This document shows, piece after piece, positions 19,130 to 30,700 of a stretch of 64,000 bases of DNA. Position 1 is the first letter of the stretch, and every line of letters starts with the position of its first letter. A program made the position numbers and the translations under genes. A model generated the notes under the pieces. It saw only the letters and a list, made by a program, of their open reading frames with translations. It searched no databases and was not told the DNA's origin. Source of the DNA: JAPORK01 sp026710285 (GTDB taxonomy: Bacteria; Pseudomonadota; Gammaproteobacteria; Pseudomonadales; Endozoicomonadaceae); NCBI GenBank assembly GCA_965201045.1, contig OZ241746.1:2356001-2420000 (forward strand), read 5' to 3'.

Positions 19130-21067
19130 TTATTGACTTTTATGTTCTTCAAACCATGCCTGAAACATTAAAATATTCCACAGAAGATAAGACCAGTTTC
19201 TGTGTCCGCTCAAATGCTCATGCCACAGTTTTCTTACCGGTTGTGAATAAAAAATTCCTTCCTGTTCCAGTCGTGACTGATTGAGTAAAGACGCTGCCCA
19301 CTCTTTTAAAGAACCTTTTAACCAGTATTGTAAAGGAATGCCAAACCCCATTTTAGGGCGATTAACCAGCTTCTCAGGAACATATCTATACAGCAACTGC
19401 TTTAATAACCATTTTTGAATACCTCCCTGATATTTATAACTAAAAGGCAAAGACCAAATGAATTCAACAATGTTGTGATCAAGTAAAGGAATTCTTGTCT
19501 CCAGCGAGATACTCATTGCCGCCCGATCAACTTTTGTTAAAATATCATCAGGAAGATAGGTGAGTGTATCAACTGCCATCAGTTTTTCGTGATCATTTAA
19601 TGTTTTGAATCTTTCAGAAAAGTCACTGAAATAGGTAGGAGGTTCCTCTCCTGAGATAACCAGTGATTCAGGATGCTGGCTTAATGAAATAACCTTGTAA
19701 TACAGCTCTTCTATTGTTAAAGCTTTTAGAAGATGAGCACTTTTGTGTAATCTGTCTCCGGTTATGGGAAGCCGCTGACCAATTAACAGCACTTTTAATA
19801 ATTTATTCCACGTATCAGGAGAAAAGTATTCAATACTTTTTATACCTGCTCTTTTTAACCATTCCGGAAAAAAGCATAATATTTTCCATATTTTTTGCCC
19901 CAGTTTGTAACGATTATAGCCACAAAATAACTCATCACCCCCATCACCTGACAATGCAACTGTCACCTGCTCTTTTGCCAGTGCAGCCACAAGAAATGTA
20001 GGTATTTGTGAAGAATCTGCAAAAGGCTCATCATACATCTGTGGTAATTTTGGAATAACATTTAGCGCCTGCTCGGAAGAAACATATAACTCTGAGTGTT
20101 CTGTTCCCAGGTGTTTAGCAATAGCTTTAGCCTGTTTTGCTTCATTGTAGTCTTGTTCATTAAAACCGATAGTGAATGTTTTTACAGGTTTTAATGATTG
20201 TGCCTGCATCAATGCAACAATTGTCGACGAATCAATACCACCTGATAAAAAGGCACCTACCGGGACATCAGCAAGCATTTGCTTTTTTATTGACTGATTC
20301 ATTAATCGCTCTAAGCGATCAAGCGCTTCCTGCACAGAGCCTGTAAATGGATATTGAACACCTCTGATAATGATATCCTGTGCAGACCAATAGTTAATTT
20401 TTACAGGGGTTGTCTGATGTCGAAAAACTTCAAGTAAACATCCGGGTTCCAGTTTAAAAATATCTTTATAAACAGAATAAGGTACAGGAATATAACCATG
20501 TCTTATCAAAAGAGAGATAGCACCTCTGTCAATATTGCCTGTGAAATCAGGGTGTACTTTTAATGCTTTTAACTCAGATCCAAAAAGAAAATTTTTTTGT
20601 TGCCAGCCATAATACAGTGGTTTTTCACCTAATCTGTCCCGCCCTAGGGTAAGTTTTTTTGTGTGTTTATCCCAGACAGCAAAAGAAAACATCCCTTCCG
20701 TTTTTTTAATTGTATTGAGAATACCCCATGCATCAAAACCGGCTAACAGTGTTTCTGTATCTGAATGTCCATGCCAGATAACATTTTCTCTTTTTAACAG
20801 ATCCCGAAGTGAAAAATGGTTATATATTTCACCATTGAATACCAGCACATAACGTCCACTCTTTGAAATCATCGGTTGATGTCCGGCAGAAGAGAGATCC
20901 TGAACAGCCAGACGTCTGTGACTAAAGCCAATACCAGAATTTTCGTCCAGCCAAACACCATCATCATCAGGTCCTCTGTGAGAGATAGCTTCTCCCATTT
21001 GTTTTAAAACTAAAAATTTTTCCTTATTAATAAGAGAGGATGAAAAAAAACCAGCAAAACCACACAT
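19130..21067 (-). CDS. asnB: Glutamine-dependent asparagine synthetase-type amidotransferase
   Basis: Class II amidotransferase of 645 residues. Met1 is followed by the Cys2 nucleophile (MCGFAGFFSS), then the glutaminase domain with SHRRLAVQDLSSAGHQPM, then the ATP-pyrophosphatase domain with the P-loop FLSGGIDSSTIVAL and ALSGDGGDELFCGY. Family members in polysaccharide loci are thought to amidate uronic acids rather than make asparagine, and this position upstream of an epimerase and ugd fits that; it remains an inference. It is the first gene of the minus-strand cluster. No strong ribosome site precedes the ATG. Confidence 0.88.
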   Translation of the reverse strand: MCGFAGFFSSSLINKEKFLVLKQMGEAISHRGPDDDGVWLDENSGIGFSHRRLAVQDLSSAGHQPMISKSGRYVLVFNGEIYNHFSLRDLLKRENVIWHGHSDTETLLAGFDAWGILNTIKKTEGMFSFAVWDKHTKKLTLGRDRLGEKPLYYGWQQKNFLFGSELKALKVHPDFTGNIDRGAISLLIRHGYIPVPYSVYKDIFKLEPGCLLEVFRHQTTPVKINYWSAQDIIIRGVQYPFTGSVQEALDRLERLMNQSIKKQMLADVPVGAFLSGGIDSSTIVALMQAQSLKPVKTFTIGFNEQDYNEAKQAKAIAKHLGTEHSELYVSSEQALNVIPKLPQMYDEPFADSSQIPTFLVAALAKEQVTVALSGDGGDELFCGYNRYKLGQKIWKILCFFPEWLKRAGIKSIEYFSPDTWNKLLKVLLIGQRLPITGDRLHKSAHLLKALTIEELYYKVISLSQHPESLVISGEEPPTYFSDFSERFKTLNDHEKLMAVDTLTYLPDDILTKVDRAAMSISLETRIPLLDHNIVEFIWSLPFSYKYQGGIQKWLLKQLLYRYVPEKLVNRPKMGFGIPLQYWLKGSLKEWAASLLNQSRLEQEGIFYSQPVRKLWHEHLSGHRNWSYLLWNILMFQAWFEEHKSQ

Positions 21068-21916
21068 AAAAAAACACGCTACCGCCCATCGACTTACGCT
21101 TTATGTCGTACAGCAATACTATTTAGTTAAAAATGGATGCTTTCACAGTAGTAAAAAAACAGGAATAATATTGATACAGAGTAAACTGTGAGTGCTATAA
21201 CGACATTATCAACATACTACTCAGGATTTATATAATTTATTGATGAAAAAAATATTCACCATGCAATAAAAAACTAATTACCTTGAAGCGAGTTATTTGC
21301 TGAAGAATGTTATGATGCTGCTCAGCTTGTCTGATCGGGAAATACCTGTTATCTCCAATGATAAAAGCAAAGTAACCCCCCGGGCAGTACAGCAAAACAG
21401 ATTAAGATGGTTATTTTTATTAAATTATTTAGCATATAGCGGTTTATCAACCATATGCCGGTAAAGAGATAATTTTATTAACTCAGATTTTTTACATAAC
21501 AAAGCTAAATATTCTTTCATCTAACTTTAGTTATAAATGCTTAAGCCATATTTATTAAAACAAGTTTTAACTCAGGTTGTTTTGTACAAATTGTATAGAT
21601 AGTCTCAGGCACGAGGTTTGTCAAAGAAACATATTCAAATTCAATAATAACAGCAGCTGTTGATTATTTAGAACGCTATATTATTTTTTGATAATTTAAA
21701 TTTAGAAATTTTCAGATAACAGAATAGTTTGAACTGAATTGATTACAAATTCAGGAATGTATTTATAAAGATAATCCTTATCTGCTGTTAAAAATTACAC
21801 AAAAAAAATTTTAATTATCTATTCTTAAAACAGATCACCTTATTGTCTTTCAAAACAACATCAAAAATCAATTCAAACAGGGAAACAATAAAATTGTTAT
21901 GGAGTTATGATTAAAT
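21068..21916. other. Gene-free region between the glycan island and RHS gene 2
   Basis: 849 bp with divergent genes on both sides, so promoters for the polysaccharide operon and RHS gene 2 are expected here; I could not place them reliably. The right part holds the second copy of the 137-bp repeat, including the final codons and stop of an RHS gene with no gene attached. Confidence 0.6.
21626..21762. repeat. 137-bp direct repeat, right copy
   Basis: Identical over the coding part to the last 22 codons of RHS gene 1 (4001-4066) and near-identical over the following 71 bp. Here there is no upstream RHS body; the preceding sequence is unrelated. It is an orphan 3' end that marks the right border of the polysaccharide island. 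Confidence 0.9.
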
Positions 21917-24900
21917 GTGAAAACTTTCTGCTTTAAAAAAATATACAGCTACATATTTTTTATAAACTCTTTTCACTTGTTTATTTTTTTTAGTCAACTA
22001 TTTTTAACTGTATTGGACGCATCACCTGTAAAATTATCATTTCCTGGTAATCAACAAGCACTATCTGTCCCTTCTATTAATCAAAATGCAGACAGTCAGT
22101 ATTCAGATAATTATAAAATAGCCACTCATAATCAACGATTAACTGATACAGGCAATCAAACAGAACCATGGTCTAATGCCTTTAATTTTAATAAAACATG
22201 GAATACGCAGACAGATCCGCGTACAGGTATATTAACCATTTTTATAAAAGTCGGTAGCATGATAAGTAATTTTGGGCATGGTCCTGATGTTGATCTTAAA
22301 GTCAGCTATAACAGCAATAGTATTGATGATCCTGATGAGTTGGGTATTGGCTGGTCATGGAATTTAACCCATTTTTACCCCTGGTTAAATCAGTTAATTA
22401 CCAGCACAGGACAAAATTTTCATTTAATAAAAGAGGCGGATGATCAGTGGAAACCGCTTTATCATAAATTAAAAGATATTAATATTCGTAGTGACAAATA
22501 TAAAAATTTGATTGTCACTCATGCAGATGGTTTGCGTGAAATACTCAATAATAAAGGCTATGAAATCCGCCTGGAACAGCAAGACGGCAATGCGGTTAAT
22601 TTTTTTTATGCACCAGGCAGTCATTTGTTGACAAATATTATTGATGATCAGAATCATGAAATCAAAATTATTCACCATGGAAATTATGTAACTGTAATCA
22701 GTCATGGAGCACAGGGACAACCCATTGAAGTACGCATCAACCACTCAAATAATCAACTCAGGTCTGTTGTATTACCATTACAAAATAAAACAGATAGATC
22801 AGGTCTCCACATTACGTATAAAGGACATTTAATTACTGAGGTCAGCTATCCTACCGGATTAAAAAAGATATTTAATTATAACTGTATTGATGCAATAAAA
22901 ATACCGCTGCAAGATAACAGACCCGATGTATCATTATGTGCTGTCTCTGCTGAAACAATAATGATCGGTACTGGTCAGCCTCCTCTGATCACCCGTTATG
23001 CTTATTCTGAAATAAATGCCAATAATCACAACTATCTTGGCTTTAATTCAGGGCTTTCTCCGGTTACTAACTATTTTGGGCAGGATCTTTTATTTGAAAC
23101 ACCCAATGATTATACTTATCAGACCCTTACAGATAATCGACTCATCAGAGAAATAAGAACTTACAATAAATATCATTTGCTTATTAAAGATAAAAAAATT
23201 TCTGACCGAACTGGTCACACACTCTCTGAAACAGATAATTTTTATTGTCATGCTAATAAACCTAATGGTTGTGCAGATACCTCCTTCGAAGATTTACCTG
23301 CCAGCTATAGCTTGCCTTTAAAAACGGTGACGAAAGTATGGGGCGATAATAGTGGTAAACCTGATATAAGTACAGTGACAACTGCTTATGATGAATCAGG
23401 AAAAATAATTTATTCTAAAGATGATTATGGCCGTGTTGTTAAAATAACGTATTGCCCGGTTAAAGGTGATATAGCTTGTCCTGCGATGCCTACAGACTGG
23501 GCTTTTTCACTATTACCAGAATCAACGATTGTTTATCCGTCAAAAAAGCTTATATCCCTGCAATATATTAAAATATTCCCGGTTACGACTCACAATTATT
23601 ATCAGCGCAAGTTTAACCGTAACGATACAGGTTATACACTAATACTTGATCACCAGGTTCATCAATCAGGCAGTGCAAAGGTTATTACCCATCGCTATTA
23701 TTATAATGATTACCGTGATGCACTAACCTACGGTCTCGTACGAAAAACTGTCTTCACCAAAATGTATCATTTTTTATCACCAGTATCTGCACGAATTAAA
23801 CACTATTATTACATAAAAAATAAGGATGGTTATAGTAAAACTATCTACAGCACAATTGAGCTGGGAAAAGGGAAATTTCAACGTTTGCCTGCGGTTACAA
23901 CCAGTCTTTTTACTAATCAAATTTTGCAGCAGGCAAATATTAGCGGTACCAATATAACCCATTATTATTATGATGATTACGGTCGTTTAATACGGAAAAA
24001 TATAGCAGAGAATACACCCTTTGCTACTTCCATATATTATAAGTACAAGGTTTCTCCAACACTAAATCAAATATTGATGATTGCGGCTAATGGTTTACAA
24101 AAAAAAATTATTTTTGATAGTGCCGGAAGGAAATTGCAGGAATGGCATGAAGCTATTTCTGTAACAGGAAAAGCAGAGTCTGGTCAATGGCTGTTAAAGA
24201 GTCAGCTCAGTTATGACAGTTATGGTCGTCTTTACAGAAAGGATAACTATACGATTAATGCATTAAAAAAATTAAATCAATTAACGACAACTTATTATTA
24301 TGATGATATGGGTGCTTTAACACACACCGTGCTTCCTGATGGTCAGCGTATCTTCAAACTATATAATGATCCAAAGCGATGTATGATCAGTTATCGAATG
24401 AGCAACCATAACAGACGTTCTGCTATAGAAATAGTTCATTACAATACATTAGATAAACCGACAGAACAGATTATATTACCGGCTTCTCAAGGGGATTTAT
24501 CTGCAGTAAAGAAATTCTGCTATTGTGATACCTGGCAACAAAATGTCAAAGTTTCTAAAATGACTTATGATGGATTTGGAAGAATTGTTTCTACAACTGA
24601 TCCTGCCGGAAAAAAAATAGTCAAAATATATAATTCTCTGGGTGAAATAACCGCAATAAGAGATAACTATGGGAATAAACTTCATTATACTTATGATCTG
24701 ATGAGCCATCTAATTAAGGTATATAAACAATATAAATTATCTGACGGTGTTGATGGTTGGTTAATGTATTCAGCCAAATATAACCCTGCAGGGCAATTAC
24801 TATGGAAGGCAAATGCATCACAACAATATACCCGGTACACTTATAATACCAGCGGTTACCCAGCTACAATAACAACACCTTCAGGACATGTTATATCATT

Positions 24901-27403
24901 TGAGTATAATCTTTTAGGGTTACCTGTTGCTAAATATATTGATGGAAAATTACAATTACACAGTGATTATGATTCTGCTACGACCTTACTCACAAAAAAA
25001 ACTGATTTAACCGGTACAACAAAATATTTTTATGGTGATGACGGCTTACTACAAAAAGAAATACACACCGGAGCGAATGAATATAAAAATTATCATTTAC
25101 AGTGGTTTTATGATTTGAACCGACGTTTAATTGCTGTAACAGATATTAATGATAATAAGACATCTACACGATATGATCCACTGAATCGGATAAAAGCACT
25201 CTGTTATCAGAAACAGCAAGAGCAAGTACAATTATTGGCATCTCCTGAATATGATGATTTTTCACGCACAGTAAAAATAAATTATGGCAGTGGTATGCAA
25301 AGAAATATAAGTTATGACGACTATGGGCGTCGATACCAGGTAACAGATATGCTAAACAAGAAGTTGTTATTTCAATGGAGTTATACCTATGATATTGTTA
25401 ATAACATTATCCAGTTAAAGCAACAGGATAAAAATAATGCAACAGGTTTTCTGCATTATCAGTATGATACACAAAACAACCTGATTACAATGACTTGTAA
25501 TGGTTCAGCTGATTTATCATTGTGTCCGCGGGATACTGATTTTACCGGATCAAATTTAACGCATACACCGGTCATTACACGGCAAAATTATTATTTCAGC
25601 CCTTTGAATCGTCTGACAAAAATAGAAGAAATATTACAAAATTCATCAGAAGCAGCCACGTTAAATAAAGTCATGTCGTATCATTATTATAACGATACAC
25701 CATTACGCCTTAAGAAAATCAGCACAAGCTGGAATAATAATACACCTGTTATTAAAAATTTCAGTTATGATAGTGCAGGCAATATGCTTATCGATGGACA
25801 AAGTAATCAGATGACTTATAATCCCTTTAACCAAATCATCAGTGTGATCACAGTACAAGGTCAACACAGCCATTACAGTTATGATGGTAGTGGCAGAGAA
25901 GTGATGGAAAAAACACCATTCGGCATATATAGTTTGTTTTATCGTGATCATTATCTGATTAATGAAAGTATTTATGCTTATGAAAACAAAACGACATATA
26001 CAGTTGGTTATCAAAGCGTTGCCAGAACCATGGATGGTCTGATCGATCAGTATTATGAAAAAAATTATAAAGGTGATATTACCGGTGTTCTTACCCGCAA
26101 TCAGCCAAATGGTCAGTATACCCTGAATCAGTACAATATTTATAGCCCTTACGGTATGTCCTGGCATCCTGACGGACCTGCTGAACCGGTTTATAAACAG
26201 CTGTTAACCGGAGCTGACAGCGAACGTAGTGATCCAGTGACACACTGGTATTTTTTAGGTGCAGGTCACAGAACGTATAATCCACAGCAACACTATTTTG
26301 TTAGTGAAGACCCGGCAGGAGACGGTTATCGTTTTGCCGCTAATAATCCAGTTATGAATATTGATCCTGATGGTAATACGTCTCAATCAATGGCAAAAGG
26401 ATTAAGAATAGTAAATTATATTACAACATTGGGTCTGGGTGCTATACACAAGAAAACAGCCCGTGTTGTCGGATCAGCTCTTTTAGGGGTATTGTCTGCA
26501 TTATGTGCAATGATGTTTGGATTTGCAATTTTACCTGATTGGAGAACTCCTCTAATATTTGGAGTATTCTTTTTAGGGAATGCTGGTATTTCAATATTCG
26601 CAGCAGCTCATCCTGATATTCAATTGTTAAATATTGTTGGAGCAGGAACAGGATGTATATCACTGGCTGCCACACTCACAATAGGAGCAGCCTTTATAGG
26701 CAAAGCTGTTTTTAATGGAATCAGGACAATAATGAATTGTGTTGCTGTTGTGGATGAGAGCATACCTGCTGTGGGTGAAAATGTAGTTTCTGAAAATGTA
26801 TATGAAGACCTTGACGCGGTTATACCTTTGCGTGTACTTAAAAATACAGAAAGATCAACAAATTTAGGGAAAGAATTATTGCGGGAAAATCCGGATTTTA
26901 TAATAAACGAAATAAATGGTGCAAGTTATTTGACGCTTAAAACGGATACACAAGTTGATAATGCTGCAATTGCTTTTCGCTATACAAGAGGAATGAATGA
27001 TAACATAGCTGCAGTATTAGTCGCATCAAAACTCACAGGAAAACCATTAAACTTAAGCATTATAGATGAATACCTGGCAGCAATAAAAGAGGAAGGGAGA
27101 CCTGTATCTTTGCTAAACCCTTTTATGTCAGAGGCAGAAAAAATATCTCTAAAGAAATTAGTTGAGCCTTTTGGAGAGTTAAAATCACATATAGGAAGTG
27201 GCATCCCTGCTGATTTATCTTCTGGTACAGGAAATGAACGCTTTATTGGAAATAATATGAAAGGTACCTTTGTAGTTTATTTTAGTGAGAGTGATTTTCA
27301 TCTGCAGGTCGCTAAATATAACTATGCATGCGGTATCATTTTGAGACTCGATATTACTCCTGGATCAGGGTATCATAATGTAGAGAATTATGTTCTTTTT
27401 TAA
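21917..27403 (+). CDS. RHS/YD-repeat protein 2
   Basis: Protein of 1,828 residues starting with GTG (an in-frame TGA lies three codons upstream; GGAG is 12 bases before). An N-terminal hydrophobic segment (about residues 8-36) looks like a Sec signal or anchor. Next comes a domain with DPRTGILTIFIKVGSMISN and LGIGWSWNLTHF, resembling the entry domain of SpvB/TcB/RHS proteins, then many YD repeats. The RHS core GHRTYNPQQHYFVSEDPAGDG..NIDPDGN ends near residue 1487. The 341-residue tail carries three to four hydrophobic helices and a polar end. Both core aspartates needed for self-cleavage in TcC/RHS relatives are present, so release of the tail is plausible. No VgrG, PAAR or immunity gene is adjacent. 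Confidence 0.93.
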   Translation: MKTFCFKKIYSYIFFINSFHLFIFFSQLFLTVLDASPVKLSFPGNQQALSVPSINQNADSQYSDNYKIATHNQRLTDTGNQTEPWSNAFNFNKTWNTQTDPRTGILTIFIKVGSMISNFGHGPDVDLKVSYNSNSIDDPDELGIGWSWNLTHFYPWLNQLITSTGQNFHLIKEADDQWKPLYHKLKDINIRSDKYKNLIVTHADGLREILNNKGYEIRLEQQDGNAVNFFYAPGSHLLTNIIDDQNHEIKIIHHGNYVTVISHGAQGQPIEVRINHSNNQLRSVVLPLQNKTDRSGLHITYKGHLITEVSYPTGLKKIFNYNCIDAIKIPLQDNRPDVSLCAVSAETIMIGTGQPPLITRYAYSEINANNHNYLGFNSGLSPVTNYFGQDLLFETPNDYTYQTLTDNRLIREIRTYNKYHLLIKDKKISDRTGHTLSETDNFYCHANKPNGCADTSFEDLPASYSLPLKTVTKVWGDNSGKPDISTVTTAYDESGKIIYSKDDYGRVVKITYCPVKGDIACPAMPTDWAFSLLPESTIVYPSKKLISLQYIKIFPVTTHNYYQRKFNRNDTGYTLILDHQVHQSGSAKVITHRYYYNDYRDALTYGLVRKTVFTKMYHFLSPVSARIKHYYYIKNKDGYSKTIYSTIELGKGKFQRLPAVTTSLFTNQILQQANISGTNITHYYYDDYGRLIRKNIAENTPFATSIYYKYKVSPTLNQILMIAANGLQKKIIFDSAGRKLQEWHEAISVTGKAESGQWLLKSQLSYDSYGRLYRKDNYTINALKKLNQLTTTYYYDDMGALTHTVLPDGQRIFKLYNDPKRCMISYRMSNHNRRSAIEIVHYNTLDKPTEQIILPASQGDLSAVKKFCYCDTWQQNVKVSKMTYDGFGRIVSTTDPAGKKIVKIYNSLGEITAIRDNYGNKLHYTYDLMSHLIKVYKQYKLSDGVDGWLMYSAKYNPAGQLLWKANASQQYTRYTYNTSGYPATITTPSGHVISFEYNLLGLPVAKYIDGKLQLHSDYDSATTLLTKKTDLTGTTKYFYGDDGLLQKEIHTGANEYKNYHLQWFYDLNRRLIAVTDINDNKTSTRYDPLNRIKALCYQKQQEQVQLLASPEYDDFSRTVKINYGSGMQRNISYDDYGRRYQVTDMLNKKLLFQWSYTYDIVNNIIQLKQQDKNNATGFLHYQYDTQNNLITMTCNGSADLSLCPRDTDFTGSNLTHTPVITRQNYYFSPLNRLTKIEEILQNSSEAATLNKVMSYHYYNDTPLRLKKISTSWNNNTPVIKNFSYDSAGNMLIDGQSNQMTYNPFNQIISVITVQGQHSHYSYDGSGREVMEKTPFGIYSLFYRDHYLINESIYAYENKTTYTVGYQSVARTMDGLIDQYYEKNYKGDITGVLTRNQPNGQYTLNQYNIYSPYGMSWHPDGPAEPVYKQLLTGADSERSDPVTHWYFLGAGHRTYNPQQHYFVSEDPAGDGYRFAANNPVMNIDPDGNTSQSMAKGLRIVNYITTLGLGAIHKKTARVVGSALLGVLSALCAMMFGFAILPDWRTPLIFGVFFLGNAGISIFAAAHPDIQLLNIVGAGTGCISLAATLTIGAAFIGKAVFNGIRTIMNCVAVVDESIPAVGENVVSENVYEDLDAVIPLRVLKNTERSTNLGKELLRENPDFIINEINGASYLTLKTDTQVDNAAIAFRYTRGMNDNIAAVLVASKLTGKPLNLSIIDEYLAAIKEEGRPVSLLNPFMSEAEKISLKKLVEPFGELKSHIGSGIPADLSSGTGNERFIGNNMKGTFVVYFSESDFHLQVAKYNYACGIILRLDITPGSGYHNVENYVLF

Positions 27404-27709
27404 AAGCCTGTTCACGAATTTTTGCAAAAAGTGAAAATAACTACAAACGACAATATAATTTTTTGTGCATATAATTATGCTATGCAATTAAAAAAATTTT
27501 GCTCAAATTAGTATTTAGTACTTTCAGTTTATTGAATGTAAAAAGTTCAATTCCAAGTAAAATGAAAATATTTTGTTAATGCAGAACTTATACTTTGCTT
27601 CAATAAGAAAAACTCATTTTCAATATTTTATTTTTTACAAGTCACTAACAGAAATACATCTGGTCCTGCGATCAATTCAACTATTTTCACATTAAGGGTA
27701 TGAATTAAA
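27404..27709. other. Spacer between RHS genes 2 and 3
   Basis: 306 bp without a gene. It encodes no small immunity-like protein, which matters because polymorphic RHS toxins normally have one immediately downstream. The right end holds the ribosome site of RHS gene 3 (AAGGG at 27694-27698). Confidence 0.6.
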
Positions 27710-30700
27710 ATGAGAAGCATGCATAAAATAACATATGGCTGTCTGTTTTTTTTATTAGTTATTTTCTATATTCAATTATTTACAACGGTATTTTCTGTTT
27801 CAGCTGTAAAATTATCATACTTCAGTAATCAGAGTGCAGATAATAAACATCCAGGCAATAATGATAATAAAAAAATAGTTCCCCATCATCAACGACTAAC
27901 TGATACGGGTAATCAAGCTGAACCATGGTCTAATGCTTTTAATTTTGATAAAACATGGAATACACAGATAGATCCGCGTACAGGCATATTAACTGTTTTT
28001 ATAAAAGTCGGTAGCATGATAAGTAATTTTGAGCATGGTCCTGATATTGATCTAAAAGTCAATTATAACAGCAATAGTATTGATAATCCTGATGAGCTGG
28101 GTATTGGTTGGTCATGGAGTTTAACCCATTTTAATCCCTGGTTAAATCAATTAATTACCAGCACAGGACAAAATTTTCATTTAAGAAAAGAGGCTAATGA
28201 TCAGTGGAAACCGCTTTATCATAAATTGAAAGATATTAATATTCGCAGTGACAAATATAAAAATTTGATTGTCACTCATGCAGATGGTTTGCGTGAAATA
28301 CTCAATAATAAAGGCTATGAAACCCGCCTGGAACAGCAAGATGGCAACGCTGTTAATTTCTTTTATGCGCCAGGCAGTAACTCATTGACAAAGATTATTG
28401 ATGATCAGGATCATGAGATCAAAATTATTTACCATGAAAATTATGTAACTGTAATCAGTCATGGAGCACAGGGACAACCTATTGAAGTACGCATCAACCA
28501 CTCAAATAATCAACTCAGGTCTATTGTATTACCGTTACAAAGTAAAACAGACAGATCAGGTCTCCATATTACGTATAAAGGACATTTAATTACTGAGCTC
28601 AGTTATCCTACCGGATTAAAAAAAATATTTAATTATAACTGTACCAATGCAATAAAAATACCGCTGCAAGATAACAAACCTGATTTATCATTATGTGCTG
28701 TCTCTGCTGAAACAGTAATGACCGGTATTGGTCAGCCTCCTCTGATCACCCGTTATGCCTATTCTGAAATAAATGCCAATAATCACAACTATCTTGGCTT
28801 TAATTCGGGACTTTCTCCGGTTACTAACTATTCCGGGCAGGATCTTTTATTTGAAACACCCAATGATTATACTTATCAGACTCTTACAGATAATCGACTC
28901 ATTAGAGAAATAAGAACTTACAATAAATATCATTTGCTTATTAAAGATAAAAAAATTTCTGACCGGACTGATCACACACTCTCTGAAGTAGATAATTTTT
29001 ATTGCCATGCTAATAAACCTAATGGTTGTGCAGATACCTCCTTTGAAGATTTACCTGCTACTTATAGCTTACCTTTAAAAACAGTGACGAAAGTGTGGGG
29101 AGATAATAATGGTAAACCTGATATAAGTACAGTAACAACTGCTTATGATGAATCAGGGAAAATAATTTATTCTAAAGACGATTATGGACGTGTTATTAAA
29201 ATAACGTATTGCCCGATTAAAGGTGATATAGCTTGTCCTGCAATGCCTGCAGACTGGGCTTTTTCACTATTACCAGAATCAGCGACTGTTTATCCGTCAA
29301 AAAAGCTTACATCCTTGCAACATATTAAAATACTTCCTGTCACTACTCACAGTTATTATCAGCGCAAGTTTAACCGTAACAATACAGGTTATACACTAAT
29401 ACTTGATCACCAAATTTATCAGTCAGGCAATGCACAGGTTCTTACCCATCGCTATTATTATAATGATTACCATGATGCACTAACCTATGGTCTCGTACGC
29501 AAAACTGTCTTCACCAAAATGTATCATTTTTCATCACCAGTATCTGCACGAATTAAACACTATTATTATATAAAAAATAAGGATGGTTATAGTAAAACTA
29601 TCTACAGTACAATTGAGCTGGGCAAAGGGAAATTTCAACGTTTACCTGCGGTTACAACCAGTCTTTTTACTAATCAAATTTTGCAGCAGGCAAATATTAG
29701 CGGTACCAATATAACTCATTATTATTATGATGATTACGGTCGTTTAATACAGAAAAATATAGCAGAGAATACACCCTTTGCTACTTCCATACGTTATAAA
29801 TACAAAGTTTCTCCAACACTAAATCAAATATTGATGATTGCGGCTAATGGTTTACAAAAAAAAATTATTTTTGATAGTGCCGGAAGGAAATTACAGGAAT
29901 GGCACGAAGCTATTTCTGTAACAGGAAAAGCAGAGTCAGGTCAATGGCTGTTAAAGAGTCAATTCAGTTATGACAGCTATGGTCGTCTTTACAGAAAGGA
30001 TAACTATACGATTGATGCATTAAAAAAATTAAATCAATTAACGACAACTTATTATTATGATGATATGGGTGCTTTAACACACACCATGCTTCCTGATGGT
30101 CAGCGTATCTTTAAACTATATAATGATCCCAAGCGGTGTATGATCAGTTATCGAGTGAGTAGCCATAACAGACGCTCTGCTATAGAAATAGTTCATTACA
30201 ATACATTGGATAAACCGACAGAACAGATTATATTACCGGCTTTTCAGGGGGCTTTCTCTGCAGTAAAGAAATTCTGCTATTGTGATGCATGGCAACAAAA
30301 TGCCAAAGTTTCTAAAATGACTTATGATGGGTTTGGAAGAATTGTTTCTACAACTGATCCTGCCGGAAAAAAAATAGTCAAAATATATAATTCTCTGGGT
30401 GAAATAGCCGCAGTAAAAGATAACTATGGAAATGAAATTCATTATACTTATGATCTGATGAGTCATCTCGTTAAGGTATATAAACAATATAAATTATCTG
30501 ACGGTGTTGATGGCTGGTTAATGTATTCAGCCAAATATAATCCTGCAGGGCAATTGCTGTGGAAGGCAAACGCATCACAACAATATACCAGATACACTTA
30601 TAATGCCAGCGGTTACCCGGTCGCAATAACAACACCTTCAGGACATGTTATGTCATTTAAGTATAATCTGTTAGGATTACCCGTTTCCAAATATGTTGAT

